Positions 1 to 13,336 of a DNA stretch of 64,000 nt are shown piece by piece. A program made the position numbers and the translations under genes. The stretch's first letter is position 1. Each line of letters opens with the position of its first letter. This DNA is from Rhizophagus clarus (Eukaryota; Glomeromycota; Glomeromycetes; Glomerales; Glomeraceae), in NCBI GenBank assembly GCA_015698045.1, contig BLAL01000262.1, positions 64,501-128,500 of the forward strand, in the 5' to 3' direction. The notes under the pieces are model-generated. The model was given only the letters and a program-made list of their open reading frames with translations, did no database searches and was not told where the DNA came from.

Positions 1-30
1 TTATTATTACAGTATCAACCAATAAATGCA

Positions 31-102
31 CTAAGCATTTATAGTAATAAACATTAGTAAACGTAACTAAGCATTTATAGTAATAAACATAAGTGAACGT
101 AA
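31..102. repeat. two-copy 36-base tandem repeat
   Basis: Two adjacent 36-base units beginning CTAAGCATTTATAGTAATAA (31-66 and 67-102) differ at only a couple of positions. The rest of 103-892 is AT-rich with no gene that I can support. Confidence 0.85.
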
Positions 103-892
103 GTTTGCTAGTGGTTTGCTTATTAAAATTGACGTTTTTTACGGTTGAAATATTGCGTGAATTTATCTTTACTCTTTATGGAAATTTTGTATTATTAAAA
201 AGGAATATCGAAAATTCTGACATTCTTTCCTTTTTTGAATAAATTTATAATAATTCTGCCCGGTTTATTCCGTAACCTCAATTTATATTCGACTTGAAAC
301 AGTTTCACGAAATTTTACAAAGAACATGGGGATATAAAGAAAATATTCGGAATAAATTTTTTATTGCAGGGAGTATAACTAATAAATAACCGAAATTAGA
401 AACAAGCACGAAAAAATTAAATCTAAAAATAAATTTATGTCAAGGTATCCTTATTTTTAGGTAAAATTTTGTTTTAAATGTACAAATAGTTTCATAATTA
501 TAAATATATTTAACAAGGACAGCTCAATATTTTCGCCGTATTCCGGATGATGAATGCAATATCCTACCCGGTATTTGGACTTTTATATTATATGTGTAAG
601 ATAATGTTTATTATTAAATAATTGAGGATCCATCACAAATAAAAATCGACTTAATATTGAAATTAAAGGTTAAAATATTAGACCATAAAAATATTATTAA
701 CCAAACATTGAATATCTTAATCTAAATGAAGAGAATTGTAAAAAGAATTCTATAGCTAGAAAAGTACTGGAAATTTTATGCATAATAATAATTTAGATAC
801 ACGAACGATAATTTAAGAGATGTTATTAATTTAGATTGTGATGATCAAAGTTGGAAAAAAAATTAGTAAAGTGTTCCTTTGTGTAAATCTTA

Positions 893-1153
893 TTATATTT
901 CAAAAGTTGACCCATTGTAGAAAAAATCTATCAATGGATCACTTGTAATTTGTCGTGGAAGGTTCTTTATGCGGTTTAATGTATCTTGTTGGATTTGTAG
1001 TCTGCTTATGGTTTTATTCATATTTCGTTGGATTCGGTGCTTTCTCCTTCGATCTGATATATTACTTCTTGGAGTTCTTGACGTTCTACCATAGTTAATT
1101 GGAGCAAGAACTTTGAATGAATTTTCATGATTCGAAGAGTTGTTCGAAGTCAT
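893..1153 (-). CDS. small basic protein with C-terminal LPxQ/FFxG module
   Basis: Single-exon 86-residue protein of unknown function. The N-terminal third is rich in Asn and Ser, and the middle (about residues 25-50) is strongly basic with an RRRKHR run. The end carries the module shared with four other genes in this window: LPRQITSDPLIDFFYNG followed by a short hydrophobic tail. There is no signal peptide or membrane segment, so a nuclear or nucleic-acid-binding location is possible, but this is inferred only from the basic composition. The start is the first Met of the frame. It stands alone, with T-rich sequence upstream. The open frame on the opposite strand here is low-complexity Phe/Leu/Lys and is not credible. 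Confidence 0.6.
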   Translation of the reverse strand: MTSNNSSNHENSFKVLAPINYGRTSRTPRSNISDRRRKHRIQRNMNKTISRLQIQQDTLNRIKNLPRQITSDPLIDFFYNGSTFEI

Positions 1154-4100
1154 ATTGTAAGTGTTTCGATGTTTTTTTTTAAATCTTATTTATTTTATTT
1201 GGATCTTTTTTTTTATGATTTATTTGATCTTTGTTTTAAAAAAATTTTACTCAGATCTTTTTTTTTTAATCTTCCTTTTTTTTTGATTAAAAAAAAAAAG
1301 ACGAGTTTCGAATTTAGAGAAAAAAAAATGGCGTTTTTATATATGAAATTTTGGTTCGCCGCTGTTAATAAATGACGGACCCATGACTCATTCGTTTACA
1401 CGGATTCATTGTCAACCATATACGTGTTATTAAAATAAATTTATTGAAGTATATATAATAGGGTTAAAGTTAAATTATATAAGTGCATTAAAGTGTGTCA
1501 TCTTTAATTTTATTTGAAACTTCATCTCCTCATTGATAAAAGCACCTGATCCGTCACACGAGAAAAAAAAGCGCGCTGGTATGTCAGACTTTGTAATTGT
1601 TAATTAGTGATATTTAAAAAGGATGCATATTTTTAAAGGATATAGTGATTAGAAATGAATGATCTTTTTTAATTAAGAAAATGTGACATACACTATATAA
1701 TACAATACTCCTAATTTACCGACATATTTATACTAAACAAATGCTACATTTCTCCGTTGCATATAGTAAATATAGTAAAATCAACTTTATCGGAATAAAT
1801 TATCTATTAATGTTATCTGCATAAATGCTATCACATTGTCGTTCAGAAATTTTTATTTCAAAATTTATTTATTTAATAAATCAAAATATTTTTATATTTT
1901 TACATAAAAAATTTTATTGTTATCAGCATAATCAAATTCTTTTTCACATCTAAGGTCATGAGATCTGTTGTGAAAGTAGAACAATAGTAAAAACATTCAG
2001 ATTGTTTTACTTCAATTATTTACTATGAAACTTTAATTTTTTTTTATTCAATAAAATAGGAATAGCTTATAATCCGGGATAAACTAAAATAATTATACAC
2101 AATGAAGAATTATTAAAAGAAATTCTACAATTAAAAATTTTAATTTTTCTATTTTAATTTATTCAATCATTCATATATTATATAAAATATTTAAATTATA
2201 ATTTATTACATTATATCATCCAGAAGTTTCTTTTATATCACGCTATCGGTGGTTTTTTTGTAAACGAATCGGGCTAATCTTAAATTAAGCATAATCTATT
2301 TATAAATACAATAAAAAGGTGATAATTGATTGATATCAAAACGTATCATATCAGTATACCAAAATCAGAAGATATAATTTCAAATGCATGTAATGTAAAT
2401 ATGAGTGCAGATGTTTTAATGAAATTTAAAACATTTTTTTTTCGTCGAAATTTAATAAAATACAACAATTATAATATTCAATAACTCTTATGAGGGAAAC
2501 CTTCACAAATATGAATGACCATGACCTGCAATATTTTTTTTATTTTTTTTTAGGTACAAACAAAAAGAAAGTTTTTTTTTTTTTTTGTTTGTTGAGATCT
2601 ACACGCTAATTTAAATTGTGGAATTCACACGAATTTCACAATGTCACTCAAAATTTAAGTTTATGCACATAGATTTTCCTTTATTTACATGAAAGTTTTT
2701 AGTTATTTTATTAATTGCATCAACGAAATGTTCGTTTAAATAATCATCTTATCGAATGTTCCAGAATAGTATATTTAAAACAGGTAGATATTTCGGGTTA
2801 GTTTTACTTCAAATTATTAGCAAGATGAACAAATTTAAATGAAAATTGACGTTATAAATTGACGTTGTCTCAATGGATAATTATATCACTTGTAGATTAG
2901 TAACAAAATAAGGGATACTTAATTTTTCGATATACTGTATATATTTTCTTATTATTTTATTTTATTTTATTTTATTTTTTTTTTTAAAAAAAAAATTGAA
3001 GTAAATTACTGTATAGAAAATAACTTTATGCAGAGATACAGTTACTTTTGGCTCGTGATAAAAAAGTGCAATGTGATAAATGTGATAATTAAAAAAATTT
3101 GCCAATTTATCAGCGTTTGTAAATGTGGAATGGGATATAAGACTTCAATAGTAAGTATTTATATTATAATAAAATGATTTAATAAAATTTTAATTTTTAA
3201 TAACATTTATGGAAAATTTATAATATATATATATATATATATATAATTATTATTATTATTATTATTATTATAATAAATTTGATGAAAGCATTTACATGAC
3301 CCAGCCTAATGTAAATCGTCTCCTAATCGTTTGAATCATTTTAAAGACCCAAATAATTAACTTATCATATGTAATTTTTTAATGGAATGGTAACCTTGAA
3401 TTATTGTGTCATGAGACACAAGTGTAATTGTAAAACAAAGCCATAATGAACATTCTTTTTTATATGCTGATTTTATATCCGTAAATAATATTAATATATA
3501 TTTATTTTACTTTAAATTTATATTATAATTTTTTTGTTCTATATTCATTTATATTATTATAATTTAAATTTGCGTTACCTTACGTTCATTTACCATAGTA
3601 TTCATTTAATGAACTATATCTTTCATAAGGTATATTTTTATTTTAACCTTACAATGATATGTGACGATCGAAAAATTTGATATTAATATATCGAAGATAA
3701 ATTATTCACAACAATGTAAAATCTAGTTTATATATATTAAATAATTATCTTATATGATTATTGTATAAATTATTAATAGAATATTAATAGAATATATGAA
3801 TATTCTCGACAAACTATGTTTTTTTGATCTTTATTTGTACATATATAACAGATCATAAAAACTAACGTATAAAATCAACGTATTAATAACTGGTATGTGA
3901 ATAGATATGTGAATAGACATCAACATAATTAGAGATATCAAATAAAAACGTCGCTAACGAATTGCAAAATTTGATTTTCATGTAATAGTCCAAGTATTAA
4001 ATAACTTCATTTAATTTATTAACCGAATTCTAGAAAATTATTATTAAAAAAATGTTACCTTATGGCATATTCCAGAATACATAGTCTAACTAAATCAGTC

Positions 4101-7100
4101 CTAGAGTTTGTCTTGATGCGCATCTCTGAGATCATGTAGCAGACATCTCACTTGAAAGTAAAAATAATTAGTAATACGCTTTAGGTTGTTTTACTCGTTA
4201 GAAAACAGAATAATAGATTATTAAATTTGGAGTTTCAGTTTTCTTTATCCGACAAGATAAGAGATAGCTAAATGAGTATAATGAAAATAAAAGTCACATT
4301 TCGTATACCAAAACTTATTGTATAATGAACATTTATCCTACATCTAACGTAAAAGAAATTAAACCCAAGTTTAACCTTATTAACACAATAAAACAATAAA
4401 AATGATTAATAAATTACTTTTAATAGTACATAATTTATATTATTTGGAAAATAAAATAAATTTTATGACTGTTTCTTTACAGAAATATAAAGTTGTACGA
4501 TCATATGTATTCCCTATTGGTTTTAACGAACCCTATTTTTTATTGAATAATCAATTTCATGCATCATCAAAGAAAATGTTTGTTTTGGCTGATCAAACTC
4601 TAGGTATTTTAGAACAACGCCAATTCTCCTGAAACATGACGCGTGATTTAAGCTTTCAATCCTTTTTTTCTTTCACGATATAAGAAATAATAAACTAAGC
4701 TACTGTACGTGCATAATTTATTTACTTTGTTCTGTTCTAACTCCATATTTATTACTAATTTTAATAATAAAAATATTTCCATATATTGTATATTCATTGT
4801 TATATATATTGTGTTACCTTACCTTTCAATGAACTAATTTTATTTATGAAACATAACGTTGATGCCGATACAATAAAAAAAGAGTTATATGTGACGATCG
4901 AACAACATGTACATAACAGATAACAGATAATAAAATTATTATGAAGTATTAATAATTCATTCAGTACTCAATTTTATGAGAAATGAAACGAAAGAAAATT
5001 ATATTACAGAAAAGATCACACATCACATAGTATTTTTTTTTTTTTTTAGGTTTAAACAAACTAATATGGGGATTTTTGTTTGTTAGTTGATGATCCCAAT
5101 CACATCGTCGTTCAATATTAATTGTACATGATAAACATCTTTCTTTGACCGTTACCTGTTTAATTAACTAACCATACTGCCAAAATATATAGGTGATTAT
5201 TATCATATTTTAAATTAAATTATTAATAAATATCATTATTAAATATCTGCCACATTTTGTGTGTATATATCTAATAATATAATGCTGGCCAAAATTACGA
5301 TCACGAGACAGGTGATGAAAAAAAAAAAGTATATTTTTCACAAAAATTTTACTAAATAAATATCATTTAAATGAGATATTCTATTATTTTTAATATTTTT
5401 AATATTATGATTTAATAATTAGTAATATTATCAGTTACAGTATAATATATATTTTAATAAATGATGTATAAAGTTAGCCATTTAAAGCCATTTATTTGAA
5501 GTTGAGAAAATTTTAACAATTGAACACAAAGTCATTTGTTGGGCTGAGCATAATAATCTTAGCCTTAATTAGATTTATTAATTCTTCAAAACTTTACTAT
5601 TATATTGTAACATAATAAATAACAAGTATTATATGATAATCTATTAATCAATGATATCAAAGACCTGATGTTTATTTAATTATTAATTGAAACCAAAAAG
5701 CGAATGATTCGTGATGGAATTTTGGATTCATAACGCCACGTAATACATAAAAATACGGTAAACGCTTAATTATTTTATATTATAATAAATAGTAAATATT
5801 GTTCTTATTAAAGACAATTACAATGAACATGATTATGATTTGAGTAGAAACTTCTTTATAATTATCGAAAATATTTTTTTATTATCGAAAAAAACTTTAA
5901 AATTTATGAGTAAACAATCTATTGGTACTGTGAAACTAAATTTTAATATTTTTAATGCATTAAATAGTAATGATATGCTATATATTTATGAAATTAACAC
6001 ACATGACCAACCTATGTCAATCTTAACCTTAATTAGGTTTATTCACAAAATTATGAGACAAAATCAAAAAAAAATTTGATTTAAATCTATATCTATAAAA
6101 CGCCACATCTGTTCATATTTTATCGAAATATGTATTTTTATATCCTCCGTGAAAATCCATATATAAATTTTAAAAAGAGAAAGAGAGAAAATACAAAGGT
6201 TATTTTTGTTTGTTGATCTGCACCAAATATAAGTCGTGCAATTCACGCTGTTGTATAAGTTAATTAATGTTTAATAAATAATAATAATATATATATAAAT
6301 ATTTTTATATATTTACTATATAAATAACCGTTTTGTTTTCGAGATATATATTAAAATCTTTATTTTCTCTTTTCTTTTTTAACTTGACTTTTTTTGTGTC
6401 ATATTAGTAATATTTGTTATTGATTTGATAATATTATTGCGTAATATTTCTTTACTATTACAAATCACTCTTGAAGTCCATTTTTGAATTCATCCATCGT
6501 GTAATATATTATTCGAAATCTTCTAAAAAAAAGTAAAAAAAACAAATTGTGATACATCACGAATTAAAAATTCTGATTTACAGTAGTTTTACCCATTTTA
6601 ACGATACCAAACAGAAGTTTGTCAGGATAATCTCCTTTGTTTGACTTATTTGTGAATTTTATTTATTTAAATATGTAAAAAGAAAAAGAGAGGAATCTTG
6701 ATATTCATAAATGTTTTATCATTCGAATGTATGTAATACAATTTGGATCGGAGTTTATGATCTACAGTATATTTTAAATTAATCATTAAAATAAAATAAA
6801 AAATTCTTGGGTTATGAGTTGTTATTTGTTATAGCGTTAAAAGTGTTTCCGTATCTTTCATATGCACATTGCGCATTTATATATTAAATGCATACAATTT
6901 TTGAAGTTTGCGCACAATCCCTTAAATTACACAAAAGTTCGCGGCACATAAATATATTTCATTATTACAAAGTTTTCAATCTTTTCATTTTAAATGTTTT
7001 ACATGATTGAAGCTCAATCTTAATCATCGTATACGACTTTCTATTATTTCTGATGAACAATAAATTTTATTTATAAATTCATTATTTAACAGCTTACATT

Positions 7101-7348
7101 TACATTCTTAAAAATTTCTCTTATTAAATAATGCGTATTAATCTATATAAATCATAAAGACTATTATTCATAACATAATAAACACACCTGTTATTTCGGA
7201 TCGCAAAAGAACAACATGTCCCAAATTACACGAATGCAAGTCACCTCCATGGGAAAATTTGTACATCTAAAACAAAAATAAACAAACACTTTCTTTTTTT
7301 TTTTTAAAAAAAAAAAATATATATATATATACGTATAAATAAATGTAT
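1154..7348. other. gene-poor AT-rich stretch
   Basis: No convincing gene. It holds simple repeats: (ATTTT)n near 2950-2972, (TA)n then (ATT)n at about 3222-3272, and A/T runs. Weak frames at 4402-4632 (one part preceded by a TTCTTTACAG acceptor-like site at about 4484) and 5840-6079 lack recognisable domains and I do not call them. A GGCC-AAAATTA repeat scrap lies near 5285. Confidence 0.6.
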
Positions 7349-7879
7349 TTAAGTACCAAAAGTTTCCATTAATTTAACTCCGTGAAAAAAATCATCCACG
7401 GTTTCGTTTTCAGTAACTTCTTGCGGCGGCAATTCTTTCAATTGTTTTATCACAAGATGTTGGCTTTTTCTGAATGCTCTGCCAATATGTTTTCTTTTAA
7501 TAAATGTAATATCTCTACTAATTTCATTAGAACCATTTAAATTGATAATTTTTGTTGATGGTATTGCCGTTATTGAATCCGAATCGGCAGGAGAAGTTGA
7601 TGGTACATTTTGGATTATCACTGCTTCGTGCAGAGAATACGAATTAACAGTTTGTTTAGCAGGAGGGGTTAATTGTAAATCTTGAACTGCCGCGGTTTCA
7701 TGTAAAGAATCCGAATCAGTTTGTTTAGCAAGAGACACTGCTTCGTACAATGAATCCGAATTAACAGTTTGTTTAGTAGGAGGGGTTGATTGTATATCTT
7801 GAATTTCCGTTGTTTCGTGTAAGGGATCCGAATTGAAGGGTTTCTTAGCAAGTTTAATTAATAAATCTTGATTTTCCAT
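7349..7879 (-). CDS. acidic-repeat protein with C-terminal LPxQ/FFxG module
   Basis: Single-exon 176-residue protein, function unknown. Residues 16-93 are two copies of a 39-residue unit (16-54, 55-93), each with two sub-units starting N/D-S-x-x-L-x-E and a proline/threonine linker (TPPTKQTV, TPPAKQTV). The N-terminal two thirds are acidic and probably disordered. From about residue 120 the protein turns basic (IKRKHIGRAFRKSQ) and ends in LPPQEVTENETVDDFFHG, the module shared with genes at 893, 15083, 54675 and, more loosely, 61614. No signal peptide or membrane helix. The start is the first Met after an in-frame break. A poly-T/poly-A dyad followed by (TA)n lies just past the stop (about 7288-7331). 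Confidence 0.65.
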   Translation of the reverse strand: MENQDLLIKLAKKPFNSDPLHETTEIQDIQSTPPTKQTVNSDSLYEAVSLAKQTDSDSLHETAAVQDLQLTPPAKQTVNSYSLHEAVIIQNVPSTSPADSDSITAIPSTKIINLNGSNEISRDITFIKRKHIGRAFRKSQHLVIKQLKELPPQEVTENETVDDFFHGVKLMETFGT

Positions 7880-10800
7880 AATTTGTGAAAGAAAATTCTT
7901 GTATATTTATTATTATTGTCAATATGTAATATGCTAAATTGGAATGAAAAAAAAAGTTATTTGTATCTTTGAATTAAAAGATTAAAAATGCGATTCAATA
8001 GTAAGTATAGAGACTAAAAAGATTTACTTTATATTATCGCTACAAATATGCTACAGAGAAGAATAATTTAGGCGATTTTTTTTTTTTTTTTATTTTTTTA
8101 TTTTTTTGATCGTAACCGTTCCATATCATATTTAAAAGAAAATCAAGAAAGCTGCTAGTACATAACTAATTAACAAGTGGTCCGCAGTTTTAAAATGACT
8201 CATTGTACATAAATATCCTATTAAAGTGGCACCTGATCAGTAATACCACAAAAGAAGAAAAAAAAAGGAATATATATTTTTACCTTGATTGGTAAATAAG
8301 CTTACTGATTGTTTCCGCGTGCATATTTTTTACAAGGACTATTAGCAGTATTGATTGATTTGTAAATGCTATAACTTTTAAATTGTTAACTAATATCGAA
8401 GTATTATTGATTATCGGGCTTTTCGGAAGTACTAAATCTTTCACCTCATTTATTTAGTTTTAAAATACCAGCGAAAATTATTCGATTTTGGAAAAGTTAT
8501 TTTCATGTCTTTTTTTATTAATTCTATAGAAATTTACTGATTAGGTTACAAAATATAGATGATGTCCCAATCTCCTTATGATTGTTGATTACATAATGTA
8601 TAATTACATCATTAATGGTTTGTTCTTTCAATAATTATAAAATTTATGGTAAGTTTCATTTTCTTTCGCGTAAATAAAATGCCGATATAACTTTATAAAA
8701 ATCAAATATGGATAACAAGAGTAAAAGTTAATGGAATTAAAAATCACTGTTTATTTCCAAATATAATATAGAGTAATTATGAAAATTTTAAATTTTAAGC
8801 GAAATTTTTGGTCAATCATTTTTAGTTATATTTCAAAGGCGTGTGTGATCCATTTTGCATGCGACCTTATTATATATAATTACACATTTATTGTATTTAC
8901 CGAATATATAGAGTTGCTTAAGAGTATGTGAATAGACTAGATCAGACTGGTTAATTAATTTTGCCACTGATGCCCAATTTTCAAAAATGAAAAAGAGATA
9001 TACTGTTACACATTAATAATTAAAACCAATCATTAAAACTAACATTATAATTTCTATTTATGAGTTTAGTTCCTTGTTTCGGACTTTCGGATCTCATTTC
9101 CGTACACTAAATCAAAAAATATTTATCTATGCACATTAGTTGTACAACTTCTAAATTAGTATCTAAATAGAAATGTGTATCGTATTAGTAGGCATAAACG
9201 TGTTTTATTTTTCTATTGTATCTTATGATGATTATAAAAAACAAATGAAGGTCATGGTGATTAGTGACATTCAATTTCTTAGTTTACAAACTGTACATTG
9301 AAAATATATAATGAATCTATGAAATCAATATAACGATGCTGATGTAAGTTCTGAGAATTTTTTGACCAAAATTTAGGATTAATTGTATTTTAATCTAATT
9401 TCATCAAAAAATATAATGTAATAAAAATCACAATTTTGATATTTCTCAACTTCTCGTTTTCCTAAAAAAATAACCCATATATTGACAAAGTTTTAGCTTT
9501 TTATTTGACGAACGAACCTGAACGAACAAAAAAAAAAGACGGTAAGCTGTTACTTTATTCCGTTAAGAGTTGTAATTTTATATATAATATATCATTACGA
9601 TTATTGGCTTTCTTGTACTAATCTTTCACATTTATATCGGATATCGGATATATCTTACAATATTAAATAAATTGGAGAGTTCCGGTCCATTTATTATATT
9701 TACTTTTAAATAAATTCATTTTAGTATAACAATATGGTATTGCACACAAAACCCTATTCTATATTGTGTTAGTGCTCACAGATTAAGGAAAGGTCCAACA
9801 ATTTTTATAAATGACAGGCAATGAATTTAGTTTTTTTTTTTAAAAAAAAAATATATATATATACATATATATATATAAAATGAGGATTTTAATTTTTATG
9901 TGGTGCGACGATATTGAGTACTATGTTGTGATTCTTGTCGTACAGTATGTATGATATGGTCAATTATCATTTATCAGCTATACGATATAGATATTTTAAT
10001 ATATAAATAGGGTCGGTACTATACCAACTATACTCTCTTTTATAGTATATGGTACTATCATATATTGAAATTCAGAATTCAAAGTAAATAATTTCGTTTA
10101 TTTATTGCTCCATATAATAAAATTTAATTTTTGCGATATTCAATTTCAATGATTTCATTACCTGTTAAAGTTATTATAGCTTACGACAACAAAATAATCA
10201 CACATTAACATATTATAAAAGAAAATTTCGAGGTGGGAAATACCTGTTATACCATATTGCATACTTTTATACGTGCTAAATTTACGTGTTTTATTGCACT
10301 TTCAATTTTCCGACAATGGTTAATTTATAAAACTACTGTAATATATAATTCGCAAATAATTAAGCAAGTCTACCGACCTGAATTATAAATTTTGTACGTA
10401 TTTTGGCGCAATCCCATGTTATATCGATAATAATTATAAAAACCTTTTTGGAAAATTATATATACAATACATGGTGCATGTGCTGCATATTGTTGCATGT
10501 TTTTTCTGTATCACAAGACGGAATTTTTAGGAAATTAATTTGATTTTATAGGAAACAATATTTTATCTTCTTTAAGTTATCATTTAAAGGGATAAAAAAA
10601 AAAAAAGAAAATATTTGTAAGTTGTAATACATATCAATTTTTTTTTTCTAGTGTTATAAAAGTTTTTAAAATTACAATGGAAGAATATTAAGGTTTTTAG
10701 GTAAGATTTATCACTTAATGTTTTATATGATGCAAATATAGTGATACGATATGTTTATAATAATATGAGAATTGATCGGTCCGGTTAGTAACGAAAAAAA

Positions 10801-12497
10801 TTTATCATTGTCATCATTGTTACTCAATTTTTACAATTTTATTTCAGTACGACTTTTCCATTTAATCGTTTAAAAATTTATCCGCATATAGTAATAATAG
10901 TTTGAAAATCTTACAATTTTAGCCTTATTTTACAAATTTTAATTTCATATGATCTATGCAGTGCTACCAATCCAATTACTCAGCCCAATTTTAAAATGTT
11001 TTTTCGTTTCGCAAAATTAAAATTAATGACGCTAAGCCATAAGCGATCGTATCTTATTAATTTCTAAACCAAATACAAATAATCAGAGAACTTTCACATT
11101 ACATTACATATTGCATTATTGCTAAATACATAAAAATAAATATTCCGACTTTTAAAGAACCAAAAAAAAACTTGTTCGAATTTTGGCGTTTGCTTTCGTT
11201 TACCTCTTGAAAGAAACCATTTAGGGTATATCCTGTGGTCCGTTGAAGAGTCCAGAAATGACCCGTTTTTAAAATTTAAAATTTTGTTTTTATTCGTGTG
11301 TCTCCTGACGGATCCGGACGTTTTTCGGATGTTCCGCTTTATCCCTTTGTAAATAAACTTTCAAGTCCGAATACACTAACCAAAAAGAATAAACAATGTT
11401 TAAACCATTTGAAGATCAACTTATACTAGGTTTTAGTACAAAACACCTATTCCTTGCATCATTTGCATTCACGTGAATTCCTAAAATAAGTTGTTCTACA
11501 AAGTTGCTAGAGGTGGAGAAGGATTTAGAATGTCATTGTTGTATAAATAGTAAATCATATATACAATTTACAAGATCAACGCTTAACCCAAAAGAATATA
11601 GTTTGGTTACTTATGCAAGGAGTTTTTCCGTGAAGGCAGCGTCGGAACATTATAAATCCGAAAAGATTTGATTGGCTAAAATTCAGAAAACAATGGTTTC
11701 TGCGCCGGTGCTAATATGAAATGCACTTGTTATTTATTCATTACAGAGTACATTAAATGTTATATATATATAAGAATTTTCATATTAATTCACTACAGTA
11801 CTATAAGAGAATTAGTAAATAATTAATTTTGCTTTATATAATTTCAATTAGATAATTCAAGCATTCTAATCTGTCCTTTAGTCACGTTTCTCTTTGACAA
11901 TTAAAAAGAGGGCGTAAATAAATGTTAAGAAATACGTGCAAGAATACTTTAAATATATTTAAATAAGTATTCCTGAATATGAGGGGCTTTTTTTAATTAG
12001 TCCACTAATAGTTGATAATTTGTGAAAATTAATTAATTAAAGAAACTTATTTTTAAAAAATTCCAATCCGAAGTTATTTGTCATTGTTAGTCCTTAAATG
12101 GAAAATTGTTATTAAGAATTTTTAGAACTACTAAAATTTCAATTGCTTATCCTTATATGGTAACTTTTAAAACTAATAATAATTCCGGCCGAGGCAGAGT
12201 AGCACAAAAATTATATGATGTAAGATGATCGTAATAAAGGCGCATTTCGTAATAGGGTCGTAATTAGTCAAGATAATTAAGGATGATAAAAGTTAATGGC
12301 GGCACTATTGAACATATTTTAAGTAAACTAAACAAGGTATAAATCCTTATGTCAATGTTGTCGATGTATAACATTAAATACATTTCTATTTTTTATAAAT
12401 ACTGTAATAATTTTTGTCGAATTATTTTTTTTTCCTAATAATTAATAATTTATTAATTTATTTATTTAAATCTTAACGTACTCACGCATAAGTTATA
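7880..12497. other. gene-free AT-rich interval
   Basis: No gene supported. It contains a T-run/A-run dyad followed by (TA)n at about 9832-9880, other A/T runs, and a somewhat GC-richer segment at about 11170-11700 with no long open frame. The latter may be an old repeat, but I could not define its ends. Confidence 0.5.
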
Positions 12498-13336
12498 ATG
12501 GCCATAAACAAATGTTGTTGTTGTATTCCGTTAAGAGCCGGAGTTATAATTATATCGATAATATGGCTTGTAAGTTTTTCAATTTAGTAAATTGTACATT
12601 TATAATGCTTTATTATTAATAAAGTACTTCGAAATTATCCTTTCAAACTAAAAAGTTGGTTGGAGCCTATCAAACTATAAGAGGTATTATTAATCTCGTA
12701 TCGTTACCAGGCACCGATGGTAATGGAATATTCTCGGTTGGACTATTCCAAAATCTTCGTGCATTTATTATTATAACAATAGTTCTTTATGCATTAGTTA
12801 CAATTGGTGCAGCATTTGGATTATTCGTTGTAATATGCGCAGTATGTAATGATAGTAATGTTATAAAAATGTTGTTTGCTCTATTTAAAACGTTCCATAA
12901 AACCTAATTTTATAATTCTTTTTTTTTTAGAATAAATCTAGAATGCTGTTAATATATTCTAAAATAGCTTATTGCATCGCAGCGATCCAAATTATAAGTA
13001 ATATATTAGACATCATCGCTATTGCACTGTTTAATAAGGAAATGGAAAAAATATGTCAGGAGTTTTCATCTTTTCAATCTAACAATTCATGTTCTACAAT
13101 TAATAAAGCTTCGTTAGCATATGGTATTATTATTACTATTATTGTAGCCATCTTTGTGGTATGTATAAAATATATACTTTATATACAGTATATATATATA
13201 TATATAAAAAAGAATGTTTTAAAAAAAATAATTTCTCTTTTTTTAGATATACTTTGCTATCGTAATTTCAGCTTACGCGCATAGAAAAAGAGAAAATGAG
13301 GATGCTAATAAAGATAATAACCCACCATACTATTAA
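12498..13336 (+). CDS. four-helix (tetraspan-like) membrane protein, gene A
   Basis: Spliced gene of unknown function. Exons 12498-12569, 12656-12841, 12931-13158 and 13247-13336 join in frame (all phase 0) to 191 residues; introns are 86-89 bases with GTAAGT or GTATGT donors. The N-terminus has a four-Cys cluster (KCCCCIPLRAGV), a plausible palmitoylation site. Four hydrophobic segments lie near residues 14-36, 63-86, 94-113 and 143-175. Two Cys in the loop between helices 3 and 4 (KIC...NSC) could form a disulfide. Helix 2 ends in GAAFGLF, and helix 4 is followed by AYAHRKR and an Asp/Asn-rich tail. Six paralogs lie downstream. Unlike them, this gene has no intron between the second and third coding blocks. 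Confidence 0.82.

Noticed and set aside
1127..1375. 82-codon plus-strand frame
   Set aside because: Low-complexity Phe/Leu/Lys product from T/A runs; the minus-strand module gene is the better reading.
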